Position numbers and translations under genes: made by a program
The notes under the pieces: generated by a model
Databases searched by the model: none
What the model was told of the DNA's origin: nothing
Seen by the model: the letters and a program-made list of their open reading frames with translations, nothing else
Assembly (NCBI GenBank): GCA_965153355.1
Contig: OZ231128.1
Coordinates: forward strand, 10,168,001 to 10,232,000
Direction of reading: 5' to 3'
DNA from: Flaccisagitta enflata
Taxonomy: Eukaryota > Chaetognatha > Sagittoidea > Aphragmophora
Length of the DNA: 64,000 nt
In this document: one piece after another, positions 16,111 through 26,597 of the stretch
How positions within the stretch are numbered: position 1 is the first letter of the stretch
Layout of the letters: each line of letters starts with the position of its first letter

Positions 16111-16438
16111 GAGAGAGAAAAAGGCGCATGGGCCTGTCCATTAGTGATTATAGATATGAGTGATTGAAACTCTGACTTGTTATATTTACAAAGAGTTATG
16201 ATTATTCATATTTGGTTCTGATTATCCATGCTTTCATCTTCCCTCTTGTCAATTATGTTGTCCATTTCCACTTACATATCAAACACTGATTCATTCGCTC
16301 TGTCTATATGTACATATTATTGTGCCAAATCTGTTCTTACCTTTATCAGTTCATCAATACGAACATTTCAAAGCTTCCGCTGACGACGTCATTCCATCTA
16401 CAAAGTCAGTTTGCATCTTGAAGTCGCTCGTCGGAGTC
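16111..16438. other. No gene recognised
   Basis: AT-rich spacer after the integrase. No poly-purine tract or LTR border could be fixed here. Confidence 0.5.
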
Positions 16439-18877
16439 AAGATGTCCCGTCAGCAGCGTCTCGAGGCAGAGGCCGAGACATGTCGACGTCAGATGGATCC
16501 TGGGATCTTTCATCGACTTTTCCAGCGACGGCTCGACTCGAGAGGGATCTGCATCCACGACGTCTGCTCATGGAGGAGGAGGCTGTCGCGCTGGCAGCCT
16601 TCAATGGCGACCTTCGTTCCGCTGCAGACGCAAAAATTGCTAATAAAAAGCGTCAACAAGATGATGCGTTGGAAAATCGTCAACAGCCATCCAACGCCGC
16701 TGATCCCGCGTCGCTTCCTCCATTGGTGGTCATCAAAGATGCAGGTTCGAGGCGGATTGCGATCAACGCCGCCCACGACTTCATTCATCACTTCCGCGGC
16801 GGCGTCATCATCATCGGATTCGCTCTCATCGCCTCGCCAACCCTGCCTTGATTTTGGTCGACCAGCGCCTCGTGATCAAGCGTCTGCAGCTGCACATCAA
16901 CGCAGCGGGGGCGAAGAGAGAGAGAGATCGGTCAATGATGGAGCAGGAGTGGAGGAGGAGGGGATGGAGACAGAGGAGGAGGTGTTAGTGAATGGGGAGG
17001 CGGTGGAGAAAGACATTGACCCGGAAGTGGACACTGCGACGTCGGAAGAGAAACACCAACGGATGCAGGCGCTTTGCTGGTGGCATCAGATCATCAGTCC
17101 GGACGTCGAAGTATCTCTCTCAAAGGTTTGAAAAACTTTCGGTATGCTGCAACAAACAAACTCTCATGCGCTCATCGGCTAATCAAACAGGGCTTGGCTC
17201 GGAGACTCTGGAGCGCAAAATCCAAAGCAACAAAGAAGGAGGGAGCATGATAAGGAGGTTCGCGATGGTCCAGCGACGGAGGAAGAATGCGCTCCAAGCC
17301 CTCCTGTAACTTCGTCGACGCTTCCGCTGCTCCACCTGCCGTATTCGTGCTCGGCGCAGCCATAGCTACATCAGCGGCAATTCACTCTACAGCATCAGGA
17401 AGTCATCAATCGCGCCCTGGATTGGTTCATCCCCAAATCAGCAGCAACAGGGTCCTCGTGACGTCACCTCACAACAGGAAGAGATCACGTCGGGGAAAGA
17501 CTCCACAACGCAATAATGTGAGTCAACAAAAAGGGCCAAATTCCAAAAGCAAAGGCCCCTTCAAGCGCCTCCAGGCGCGCCCCCTGCAGCAGTAACGCCC
17601 AAAGGCCAAGGAGAAGTTTCAAGCGGTTCGTCGACGGCAACGTTGGCAGCAACCCAGAAGCTGGATCAGGCGCCTGGGGCAGCGGCAGCAAAGGGGAAGA
17701 AGACCAAGAGAGCTGGAAGAAGCACAAGCAGCACCAAGGGAGGTTCTGCGCGGTGCGGCGTCCGCTGTTAAACCTCAAGTCTCTGGTCAGCAGACAGGAG
17801 CGTCTTCCTTTCACTCGCAGCCATCAAAAGCAGCGGTAGGAAGCGAACTAGTTGGCGGTGCTTCAGCATCTGTTAAAGCTGGTGTAGCGCCTCGTCAGCA
17901 AACCGAGTCTGCCCAAGGTCTGCAGCAAGTGCAGAACCCGCCTCCCCCGTCGGATCCAGCCTTTGATCCTGCGCATGGACACCACATCGCCGAGTCATTA
18001 CACAGCCTCTTTACTGACCAAATGCTCCATTGGGGTGGTGAAGAATTTAGCATCAAGGCTTCCAAAAAAGACTCGCAGCTATGCGCCTCAGCGAGTTGAA
18101 GCGGCTCGTCAAGTCTTAGGCGAGAGGATCTCGCAACATCCAAAAGGAGAGAGATGATGCTCGTCAAGCAGCAATGGCTGCGGACAATGAGGTGGTCAAA
18201 GGCAATAAGCGAGTCGTGGAACTGGAGAAGCAGCTTGAAAAGGAGAAGCAGGCCTGTGCGATGAAGGCTAAGAAGAAAGAGGAAGCGGTGGAACGCGCAA
18301 AGGCGGCTATGGCGTCGAATTCAAAACTGCGTCCGCTGTACGTCCAAAATTTCGACTGGCGCCGAATTGCGATGCAGCATCTCCACCTCCTGCGTCTTCT
18401 CCAGCAGAAAAAGTCGGTCAGCAGATCCCGTCGCAAAAAGACGCTCCCAAGCCTGGGAATAAGAAAAATCGAACCAGGCCTTGGAAAAATCAGACCGCCA
18501 GCTAAACCCAGATTGGTGCCACGCCCAGTTGCTTTCAATTTAACTACCAATTTGCAACATGGCGTGGAGGCGCCGCCATTCGCTGAGGTCGTACCCCCGT
18601 GCATCCCATCGATGGTCAGGCCGGCCAGCGCACCGGGCGTGGGGCGCTCCGGCCTGGCAGCCCGCGTAAGTTTCCATGGTTTGGGAAGGGTTGAGGTTGA
18701 GTTTTTTTGTAAATTTGAATCTGTGTACGATAAGAACTTTACTAATCAATCTGCCCCATTTTTTCTCTTTCCTTTTCTTCCCTTCGGGGAGGATTCACTC
18801 TCAGACGGCTGCACCACCTGCGCCTTTCGATGCGGTCGCCGTTGACGACATCATTCATCGCCTTTCGCCCACGAGTT
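16439..18877 (+). pseudogene. Degenerate coding-like region, gag-like or 3' ORF relic
   Basis: The composition matches the BEL/Pao element (GC-rich; Ala, Gln, Arg, Lys rich), and plausible protein stretches alternate between frames. Examples are LHPRRLLMEEEAVALAAF near 16550, SGQQTGASSFHSQPSK near 17790, and a charged coiled-coil-like stretch VVELEKQLEKEKQ near 18213-18250. No long single frame survives. It could be the gag of a second copy, a 3' ORF of the same element, or a host pseudogene. No zinc knuckle or envelope-like membrane segment is seen. Confidence 0.45.
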
Positions 18878-19837
18878 GACGAGATGTTGGAGCCGGAATG
18901 ACCCGCTCGTCTCTGTAATGGAGAAGGCGCGGGTGATGTGGTCGTTCCATGATGCTTACTAATTTTTCTTTTATTAACAGATTCGTTTTTATTATATAGC
19001 TAGTAATTTATTTAATTTTGTCTTGTTTTGTTTGGTTCTTTGGGAACATGTACATTTTTGTTGTGTTTGTTTTAGACATGGTCTTTTTAGTCATTATTAC
19101 GAATACTTCGTATGACATGTTTTAGTAGTATGCCCCACTTATCATTTTCCACTCTCAAGTCAAATCCCATTTGGGTGCTCTAGTCCGTTCCTTTCCCCCT
19201 TCCCTTTAACTTTTCAGAACGCCTCAACCTCGTCGCCGCCTCGTTTCCATCCAGCGTCGTCACGATCGTTGCAAATTTGCTGGTGGTGGATCCTTTCCGG
19301 ACGGGAATCATCATTCGTGCAGTCAGCGATCTGTTGATAGTTAGGTGGGGATAAGAGGCGTGGACGGGGAGGGGGCGAGTGTTATGTAAATTTTTTTAAG
19401 GAAGGTAGTATCGGTTTTTTAGTAGGGTTTCCCCGACTGGAAACTAGGTTTGATTTTTGAAATTCGTGAAATTCCAAAATGGGGCAGAATGTTAGAAATG
19501 TATGTCCGTCCGTCTATTAAGTATGTGTGATCTTGTCTCTTTGTGTGCTTGGCTTTTCTCTTTTTCGATTATTCAATGCCCGCTCTTTTGTTTCTCGCCA
19601 TTTCTTATATTGGGCGCTAGATGGGTAACCATATGGTTGCGCCTTGTGTTTTGTGCCATTTGTTTTTATTACGTAGGCGAACATACGTATCTCTTCTTTC
19701 GTATCATCCAATTTTTGGATTGATTGATTTTATTTATTCGCGGCATTGCTTCTTAAAGTGATTGATTGATTTTCGTGATCGTTTGAATGCGCCTTGAATT
19801 CACTAATTTTTAATAATCTCTCATCTTTTTATTGCAG
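18878..19837. other. No gene recognised; possible LTR start
   Basis: A purine tract GGGGAGGGGGCGAG at 19366-19379 is followed by TGTTATG, the arrangement of a retroelement polypurine tract and LTR start. No second LTR copy was found, so this is only suggestive. The rest is AT-rich without coding signal. Confidence 0.3.
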
Positions 19838-19916
19838 ATAAACTAATGAACGGACAATTAACGTTAATTTGACTTCGACAGACTGTGGGTTGAAACCAAC
19901 GAAAGTGGGCCTAAAA
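19838..19916 (+). other. Candidate non-coding 5' exon
   Basis: Bounded by TTTTTATTGCAG and GTAAGTTT, both good splice signals. All three frames contain stops, so if transcribed it would be 5' untranslated. A second candidate runs from 20260 (after CTCTCTTCAG) to about 20379. Both may belong to the membrane-protein gene downstream. Confidence 0.35.
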
Positions 19917-20521
19917 GTAAGTTTTATAGACGCTTTTTTCTTTTTATTATCGTTGTTTTTATCTTGTTTCCGGTCTGTTATTTTGTCTTTTGCCCTTTTG
20001 TATTTTTATCGCCGGATTTTACTATGGTTTTATCGCTTGCCCGATCAGCTTGCTATAGGGATGATATGGATGAATTTAATGGGATGGGCCGGGGCAGGGG
20101 CAGGTATTATCAGGTGGCATGGGCTCTGAAGAAGATGAACATGTTGTCATGTGCTGTTTCTGTCCTTTATTGTGTCCTATCTCGATTTCATGTTATCTTT
20201 TGCGTTTGCTGATCACAATTAACGCCCACTTTCCCTTTCATTTTTCCCCCTCTCTTCAGTTGTTGAAATTTTTATGGAATAAACGAGACGATCGCCTTCC
20301 TATTTTCCAATCGGCCAACTTTCTTTCACCACAAGTCGTCAGTCAGATAGACGCTCATAGACAGTGCCAGTTGAAACTCGTGGGCGTAATTTATACTCAC
20401 CTTTTCGTACTCACCTTTTTGTACTCACCATTTTTGTTCTCACCTTTTTTGTCTCCCCCCAGCGGACGGTCCCGGGGCTCTGGACCCCGCGGTTCAAGTT
20501 GAAACAACGCTGGACCCCGGC

Positions 20522-22673
20522 ATGATCGCTTTGAACCCAGAGACTGAGGAGGATTTCCCCGGAGAAGACTTTTGGGCTGGATGTCGATCGATGGATCTCA
20601 AGGAGTGGGTCGAATCTGTCAAGACGTTACCTCCCGACAAGGTACGTAACTGTCGCGGTGATTAATCATCCGTGCGATAACCTGTTATTGGATTTGCGCA
20701 GAATGAACCGGCGTTAATGACTATTATTCCATTAACTGAAGATCTTAACACTGACGCTCAACTGGTGAATTTATGCTATGAACAAGAAAAATTAGGCCAC
20801 AAGAATGAAAAAGAAAGACAAAGGCAGAAAGACTGAAAGACAGATAAAAGACAGAAGGACAGACAGAAAGGCAGAAGGAAAGAAAGGCAGATGGAAAGAA
20901 AGGCGGAAAGAATAAAAGAAAAAAAAATGAACGAAAGTAAACAAGAATGGAAGACGAAGAAAATAAGAATGAAAGACAAAACGAAAGAAAGACAAAAAGA
21001 AAGAAAGACAAAAAGGAAGGAAGACAGAAAGAAAAGAAAGGAAGAGAAAAAGAAAGGAAGAGAAAAAGAAAAGAAAGGAAGAGAAAAAGAAAAGAAAGGA
21101 AGAGAAAAAGAAAAGAAAGGAAGCGAAAAAGAAAAGAAAGGAAGCGAAAAAGAAAAGAAAGGAAGACAGAAAGACTGAAAGGAAGACAGAAAGACAGAAG
21201 GAAAGGAAGAAAGAAAGTAAAAATGAAAGACAAAAAGAAAAAGTGAGAGAAGAGAAATTGAAAGACAAAAAGAAAGAAAGAATGGATGACAAAAAAGAAA
21301 TAATGACACACAAAAAATAGAAAGAAAGACAAAAAGATAGAAAGGATATCAAAAAGATAGAAAGAAAATCAAAATGATAGAAAGACAAAAAAAAAATGGA
21401 AAAAAAGTAGAAAGTGGAATTTCGGATGATTTCAAATTCCCATTGGGACAAACTTAATTTCACAAAGATGTTCTTCCTCTAAACATAAGATGGCATCAGT
21501 TGTGATGACAATACAGGATAGCCGGGCGTAAAAAAATGTTACCACTGTTGCCAGTTGAACTGCTCTGTACCTACTCTTTGTTAATCAATTATATCATTAT
21601 ATGTTATTTACCATATTTGATCATTGTATGCCCTATATGAACTTTATAATGAGTACTTAATCACTTCACATGGCGCATTTCTGAAAAAAATCAATAGCTT
21701 GAAAAAATCCACGTTTTCATCCGGATTATTCCAAATAATCCGGATTTCATTGGATTTTTTTCCAACAAAACGGGTTTTTTAGCAATTCCCAAAGTGTGGG
21801 GTAAAATTTGGTCACCAGCCCTGGGTAATATGGGTCGCGCACTTATTTTGAAAAATCTGAGGGAAATATTGGCGATCAAGATGATTAAGTTTGTCTCATA
21901 TTGGATGAAATAAAGTGGGTGACCCACTTTACCCTAGTTGACCCATGTTACTCCATCACCCCTAACATAGCAAAATCAGCCAGAAGATCAAAACTGATTC
22001 GAGAGGAACTTCGGGGGGAAAAAAATTCAAGATCTTCTCCGATATTTCTCCTCAGGTCAAACCGTGCGTGCTGAATACGAACCTCTCCAAGGAGCATCAA
22101 ATAGGCTCAACGGGGTTTGTTGAGATTGTTGACCCCGTTTTCCGCGACGGTCGTGTGGAAGTGCCACCGCCCGCTGGAACCTTCAGTTACATCAGACCCA
22201 ACGAACCGTCGCGAGTTCCGGATGTCGGAGACGTGTAAGTGTTTTTGGCGATGAATTTGAGGCAAGGCCGGGTCTACGGCTAGTCGCCTACTTTGGTAGG
22301 GCGGGTCAGCCGGTCAGGGCTACATGTAGGGCGGGTTAACATATATTAAAATAAAAAAACGACTGATAGTCCAACCGACCGACTTAGAGGTAGGCCGTAA
22401 GATCATATCTTGATCCCTCCTTAAGGAACGTTTCTTTTGATTCCGGAGTTAAAGAGCAATATTCTATCTTTTGAAGATTAGGAATAAAAGGTTTTTTTTC
22501 CCGTTTTGCATATTTCCAGTATCAACTGCGACGAATGCATGAATCCGGCTAGTTGCTGTTCCAACATGGACAAAGGAAGAATGAACAACTGGTTCTGGAT
22601 TGGCCTGGTCATTTTCCTGATCACCGTTATCATCATCATCGGCATCGTTGTCGGAGTCAGGGGAGATGGATAA
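20522..22673 (+). CDS. Unrecognised single-pass membrane protein, 171 aa model
   Basis: Four exons join with consistent phase: 20522-20641, 20702-20764, 22056-22234 and 22520-22673. Introns are GT-AG with good signals (GTACGT, GTAAGT; acceptors TTGCGCAG, CTCCTCAG, TTTCCAG). The protein is acidic at the start (PETEEDFPGEDFWAGC), has a middle part with PVFRDGRVEVPPPAGTFSY, a Cys cluster NCDECMNPASCC, and one C-terminal membrane segment (WFWIGLVIFLITVIIIIG) with a tail of a few residues. The first exon is open upstream of this Met to its acceptor at 20463 (frame DGPGALDPAVQ), so the true N-terminus may lie in an earlier exon. I do not recognise the family. A tail-anchored or type I topology is possible. 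Confidence 0.65.
20790..21420. repeat. (GAAA)n / AAAGAC purine-rich tract in an intron
   Basis: Purine strand of AAAGAAAGACAG and GGAAGAGAAAAAGAAAAGAA units in the third intron of the membrane-protein gene. Lys/Glu-rich plus-strand and Phe/Ser-rich minus-strand frames are artefacts. Confidence 0.9.
21719..21745. repeat. Perfect 12-bp-arm palindrome
   Basis: ATCCGGATTATT, three bases, then its exact inverse AATAATCCGGAT, in the same intron. Confidence 0.85.
22262..22400. repeat. Family B remnant
   Basis: GGCAAGGCCGGGTCTACGGC, a GGGCGGGT section, and a CCAACCGACCGAC tail match the inverted form of family B. The final AGTCGCG hairpin is missing. Lies in the last intron of the membrane-protein gene. 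Confidence 0.45.
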
Positions 22674-23678
22674 CACCAAGCTTCCAACCAAATGTAGTCC
22701 AAGATTGTTGTTAGCGGGTTGTGGGATTTATTCAACCTTATTTTCTGTATTTGCCATGTCATTTGCCGTTTCATTCGCCCTGTCTTGCTTTAGTATATCT
22801 TAAGCTACGATCGCAAATGAATGCTTCGAGCTAGCTAGTGATTCCTTGCCTGGTTGTTAATTCGAACGTTACAGCTAGCTCAGCTCTTTCAGCATATTTC
22901 TCGTTCCTTGTGAGAATCAGAATCAGCTGCCACTAGTACAAACTACTAAGGCTGAAGAAAACAGGAAATTAATGAACGACTTTTGAAGCAACCTGATATA
23001 ATAATTCATTCTCTTTTTGGGATGGCGGTGGGGATGATGATATTTTTACGGGTGATTGGTTTTGTGACAAGAGAGAGAGAGCAATCGGGAAGTAGCCATT
23101 TTCAAAGATTCTGAAACATATAACTTCATTGACCTGTGCCTAAATCCATAAATTTATAACTGAAATTCGGTTATTTCAGTTCATTGAAAAGAAAGATTGG
23201 ATAATGAAGGATATATGAAGTTTAGAAGGGAACATGTTGTTTTAGTTGCGAACTCCGTCAGTCCGTCCGTCCGTCGGTCCATCCGACCATGTAATAGCGT
23301 TTGAGTAGAAAAGTGTACCAAAATCAAATTTTCTCTCCAGCCCGTCGTCCGCGAACGTTTCATACTGGGAGTTACAATTAGTAATGGCACCAGCTCAGAG
23401 TCAGATGCGATCGGGTGCTACTGCGTTTCCATCAGTCTTTTTAATGGTCGCGGGCTCATGGGAACGAGAGGACAATCGAGGCAGTAGAAGTCGATTTGGT
23501 CGACACTACAACGACTGAGCTGCAATACAGCTTTTATCACCAGTTTTTGATATGAAATACGTGTATGTGTATATATGTCGTGTTAGATCGTTGAATCTGT
23601 TAGTCCTGGTTTTATCATGCTGCGATGAAACAAACGTGTGTATATATGATGAAACAGGCTACAACATCAGTTATGATT
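22674..23678. other. Intergenic, convergent gene ends
   Basis: 3' ends of the plus-strand membrane-protein gene and the minus-strand SPMIP1-like gene face each other here. The only recognisable item is a family B fragment at 23240-23290 (AGTTGCGAAC then (GTCC)n). Confidence 0.6.
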
Positions 23679-25890
23679 TCAAGCTTTTTTCATGCTTTTC
23701 GGATCGGGTGGGTATTGTACGCAGGTAGGCCGGAAGAATGACTCCGCCACGATGCGGTTACGGGCATTAATAGGAGCAATACCTGACAAAGAGCAAAAAT
23801 GATTATGATAAGCAAAAAGGAAATTATTGACGAATTAATTTTAATCAGTTTCGTCCATTTCCTGTTCTCCAATAGCTTTGCTTACCAGGGATAGTGATGT
23901 GAAGTTTCAACCATCACCTACCAGGAGTGATAAAGTGTTTGAAACTCAAACGATTACTTACCGGGAGTGGTAATGTGTTTGAAATTCCAACCATAATTGT
24001 CCAGGAGTAGTGATGTTTAAAATACCAACCATTACTTACAAAGAGTAGTATTGTGTTTGAAATTCCAACCATTACTTATCAGGAGTGGTGATATGTTTGA
24101 AATTTCAACCATAACTTACCAGGAGTAGTGATGTGTTTGAAATTCCAACCATTACTTACCAGGAGTGGTGATGTGTTTGAAATTCCAACCATACTCCCAC
24201 GAAGAGAGTTGTGGATATCTGTATTTCTCCTCTGGGTCGAACTTTTTTCTCATTTTCAGGTATTTGGATCTGCCTTTTTCGTCTTTGCTAAAGCCGTCAA
24301 ACAGAACGTCCTTTTCCGCTTTGGTGATGGGATGCATATCCGACGTCGGATTCTTGCCTTCCGTGGCTCCCTGTAAAAAGGTTGTATCATTTGGTTTTTG
24401 TTTCTCTTGTTTATCCAGTTGGTTTCTAATCCCCCAGACACTTGACCTTTCACTCATGTAAATGTCTAAACTACAGTAAAACCCCGCAATAACGGATGTC
24501 AAGGGACAAACAAATTTTATCCACTAGAAGCGGATTATTTTATCGCTAATATAGAAAATAAAATAAATTAATTTTAGGTCCATTATAACAGGTTTCATCG
24601 TATCCTATTAGACCCGTTATGAGGGTTTTGGCTGTAGTTACACCAACACCCCGCTATAGGGGACCCATGAGTGACAGAAATCTGCCCTGAGCAGATATAA
24701 AATGTAGATCCCTTCAGCCTATATCTTATCTTATGTTGGCAATGATGAAATTCGTTAATGAGAGAAAGAATTAGTAGGTCCCTTGACATCCGTTATCGCG
24801 GGGTTCAACCTTAATTTGATCCAGTGCTAAGCCGGTGACATCAAGTTTGCGAAAAGCGTGTGCGCCGACGTCAGATTTCCCCTCCGCGTTGATGTTTGGC
24901 AATTCCATCGCACGCCACGTCATCTTCTTCAGATCGCGCGCAAAGTCTTTGCTGAATGCGCCGAGAAAGTGAACCAACAGGGATGTATACATACATACAT
25001 ACATACATACATACATACATACATGTAAACAGTGATGGTTTATTAGTTTGGAAATGGGGATGGGAGTCAAGACCAAAGGGGGAAAAAGAAAGAAAAAAGA
25101 AAATTAAAGTACATTTGATAATTTTGGGAGGTAAATCATAGATTTTGTAACGTGACACGACGCGACGCGGGGAAGAAAATCACAGGCGGAAATCAACTAG
25201 GTGAGGTAGTGGGGACTTCCATGTTTAGGATCATCCTTATCAGTTTATACAGTAGATGTCGTCTAGACTTAGAAATACGGGGGAGCTCATAACCTGAGTA
25301 CTAATAAAGTGAGGGGGCTAATATTTTGCAGGTGTAATGTGTAAACCCTAAAGGGTTGATGATGGGGTATGGTTTCCCCCTAGGGCTTACCTTGGGAAAA
25401 AAAACTTTTAGTATAAAAATATAGGAACAATCATTTTTTTGACAGAATTTCAGCTTTATCTATTCGCTTGAGTAGCAAAACCAGCTGAGGATTCGAACCT
25501 GGAACCTTACATGAAAAGATCTGTAACTGATAAATCTGAAGTCAAGTGAGTTAACCACTAGACCAACTTCTGGAGCTGATTTATTGAAGAGAATTTGATT
25601 GAGTGTATTCAAGAGAGTTTTCCATCCACAGAGCTGCCATACCCCATCGTCAACCCTTTAGGTCATAAGCATTATACACACACAGTTTCATTTCAGTTAC
25701 ATAAATGGTATTTAAGATATGAGGGCCCCCGTATTTCTAAGTCTAGATGACATCTACTGTATATTGACGAAATCACTCTCATTACTCTCGACCTGTATTG
25801 CAAATTCCATTGTAGTCTGGCGCAGGTCTCTTTTTCAAAGGCCTCAACGAAGAAATTCTGTCTCTCGACTCCGTAATGCTCGCGGGCCAT
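23679..25890 (-). CDS. SPMIP1: SPMIP1-like sperm microtubule inner protein
   Basis: Four minus-strand exons: 25793-25890 (Met at 25890), 24810-24951, 24160-24370 and 23679-23782. Phases agree at each junction and give 184 residues. The best preserved part lies in exon 3: MHPITKAEK, then GFSKDEKGRSKYL, then YPQLSSWEYGW, a pattern I associate with SPMIP1 (ATP6V1FNB), a small protein of the inner wall of sperm doublet microtubules. The N-terminus RQNFFVEAFEKE and the C-terminal RNRIVAESFFRP also fit that layout and length. An in-frame stop lies upstream of the chosen Met. There is no membrane or signal segment. Donors are AGGTCGAG, AAGGTTGAA and GGTAAGTAAT; the second is weak and touches a transposon end. 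The family name comes from memory of its motifs; exon structure is strong evidence that the gene is real. Confidence 0.75.
23884..24197. repeat. 40-bp tandem array copying an exon end and splice donor
   Basis: Eight units of about 40 bp (on the plus strand, TTACCAGGAGTGGTGATGTG then TTTGAAATTCCAACCA). The rightmost unit overlaps the last 38 bases of exon 3 of the SPMIP1-like gene and its donor. Several other units keep a usable donor such as CCTG|GTAAGT on the minus strand. Confidence 0.88.
24474..24811. mobile_element. MITE-like TIR element in intron 2 of the SPMIP1-like gene
   Basis: Inverted ends of about 30 bp: CAGTAAAACCCCGCAATAAC on the left, and on the right the inverse of AGGTTGAACCCCGCGATAAC, both followed by GGATGTCAAGGGAC. 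TA flanks both sides. The ends resemble pogo/Tigger-type TIRs (CAGT..AACC). No transposase. Confidence 0.75.
24987..25024. repeat. (ACAT)n microsatellite
   Basis: About nine ACAT units in intron 1 of the SPMIP1-like gene, 35 bases upstream (in gene direction) of the exon 2 acceptor. Confidence 0.95.
25040..25192. repeat. Family F fragment
   Basis: ATTTTGTAACGTGACACGAC, then GCGGGGAAGAAAATCA, match the interior of the elements at 55.8 and 59.2 kb. The TIR ends are missing. Confidence 0.6.
25250..25759. mobile_element. Family C TIR element, copy 1 (510 bp)
   Basis: Ends CAGTAGATGTCGTCTAGAC and its inverse, followed by TTAGAAATACGGGGG on both sides. A second inverted block is centred on CCCTAAAGGGTTGATGATGG. 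TA flanks both ends. The interior carries a tRNA-like sequence. It fills most of intron 1 of the SPMIP1-like gene. No transposase. Confidence 0.85.
25484..25570 (-). other. tRNA-derived sequence (SINE-like), Pol III A and B boxes
   Basis: On the minus strand TGGTCTAGTGGTTAA matches a tRNA A box and GGTTCGAATCC matches a B box, about 60 bases apart. The acceptor stem pairs only partly (CCAG with CTGG) and no clear anticodon arm forms. It is called tRNA-derived, not a working tRNA. Confidence 0.6.
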
Positions 25891-25994
25891 GATCGGTGGT
25901 ACTTTTGCCGTGGAGGCACCTTGGGCTCCGGTTCCTGTTGTTATTCAAGGGAACATATATGATAATCGGTTAACAATCTTGCCACTACCTAACA

Positions 25995-26597
25995 TAACAG
26001 GATGTGCAAAAAATTTGGTATTTTTCTGAGTTAATATGCAAAAACCATCTTTTACAAACACTTTTCTATCGAAGTTATAGTCAATTGTATTAATTAGCTA
26101 TTTTTGCATGTTAATCAGAAGATAGGCAGCAAAGATTTGTGAAAAAAAGAATGGAGGGCAAGAAAGGCCCATTTGCAGTAGTCAAAAAAATGTTGGTCAT
26201 ATTGGACGAATGACAAGTGATGATAGATTCGGGATTGTTTATGCAGGTTTTTAAGATGCTCAAACCACTTTTTTGAACATTATGGTTGTGTTGTTTGATC
26301 AATGTACATCAGTGTTCCTTTACCACTTCAGGATACCAGTCTTTACATTATTTTAAGCTAAATACGATTGGTGTTCTTTGTCATATTTTTTCAGTAAATA
26401 TCCTATAAAATTGGAAAATGTACCTTCAGCATAACTACCTATTTCCCAAACCGGGAAGTAGAACACAAAACCTATGCACTTTAGCATTCAGTAGAACTAA
26501 ATGTGAGATTGTATTTCAAATTTCATCTTACAAGGTTGTCTGGAAGTATGGTTTTGGTGATGATATGTAAATACCAAATTTTTTGCACGCCCAGTTA
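25995..26597. mobile_element. TIR element upstream of the SPMIP1-like gene
   Basis: Left end TAACAGGATGTGCAAAAAAT, then TTGGTATTT. The right end is the inverse, reading TAACTGGGCGTGCAAAAAAT inward. About 29-bp TIRs with three mismatches, 603 bp in all, no coding frame. It lies just upstream of the SPMIP1-like gene's first exon. Confidence 0.75.

Noticed and set aside
12143-16167. Calling separate host genes for each open frame in this stretch.
   Set aside because: Together, and only across frameshifts, they follow the gag-protease-RT-RNase H-integrase order of BEL/Pao.
20745-21463. Minus-strand Phe/Leu/Ser frames of about 200 codons resembling multi-pass membrane proteins.
   Set aside because: Translation of an AAAGAAAG purine tract in an intron.
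25484-25570. Functional tRNA gene.
   Set aside because: A and B boxes are present, but the acceptor and anticodon stems do not pair properly.
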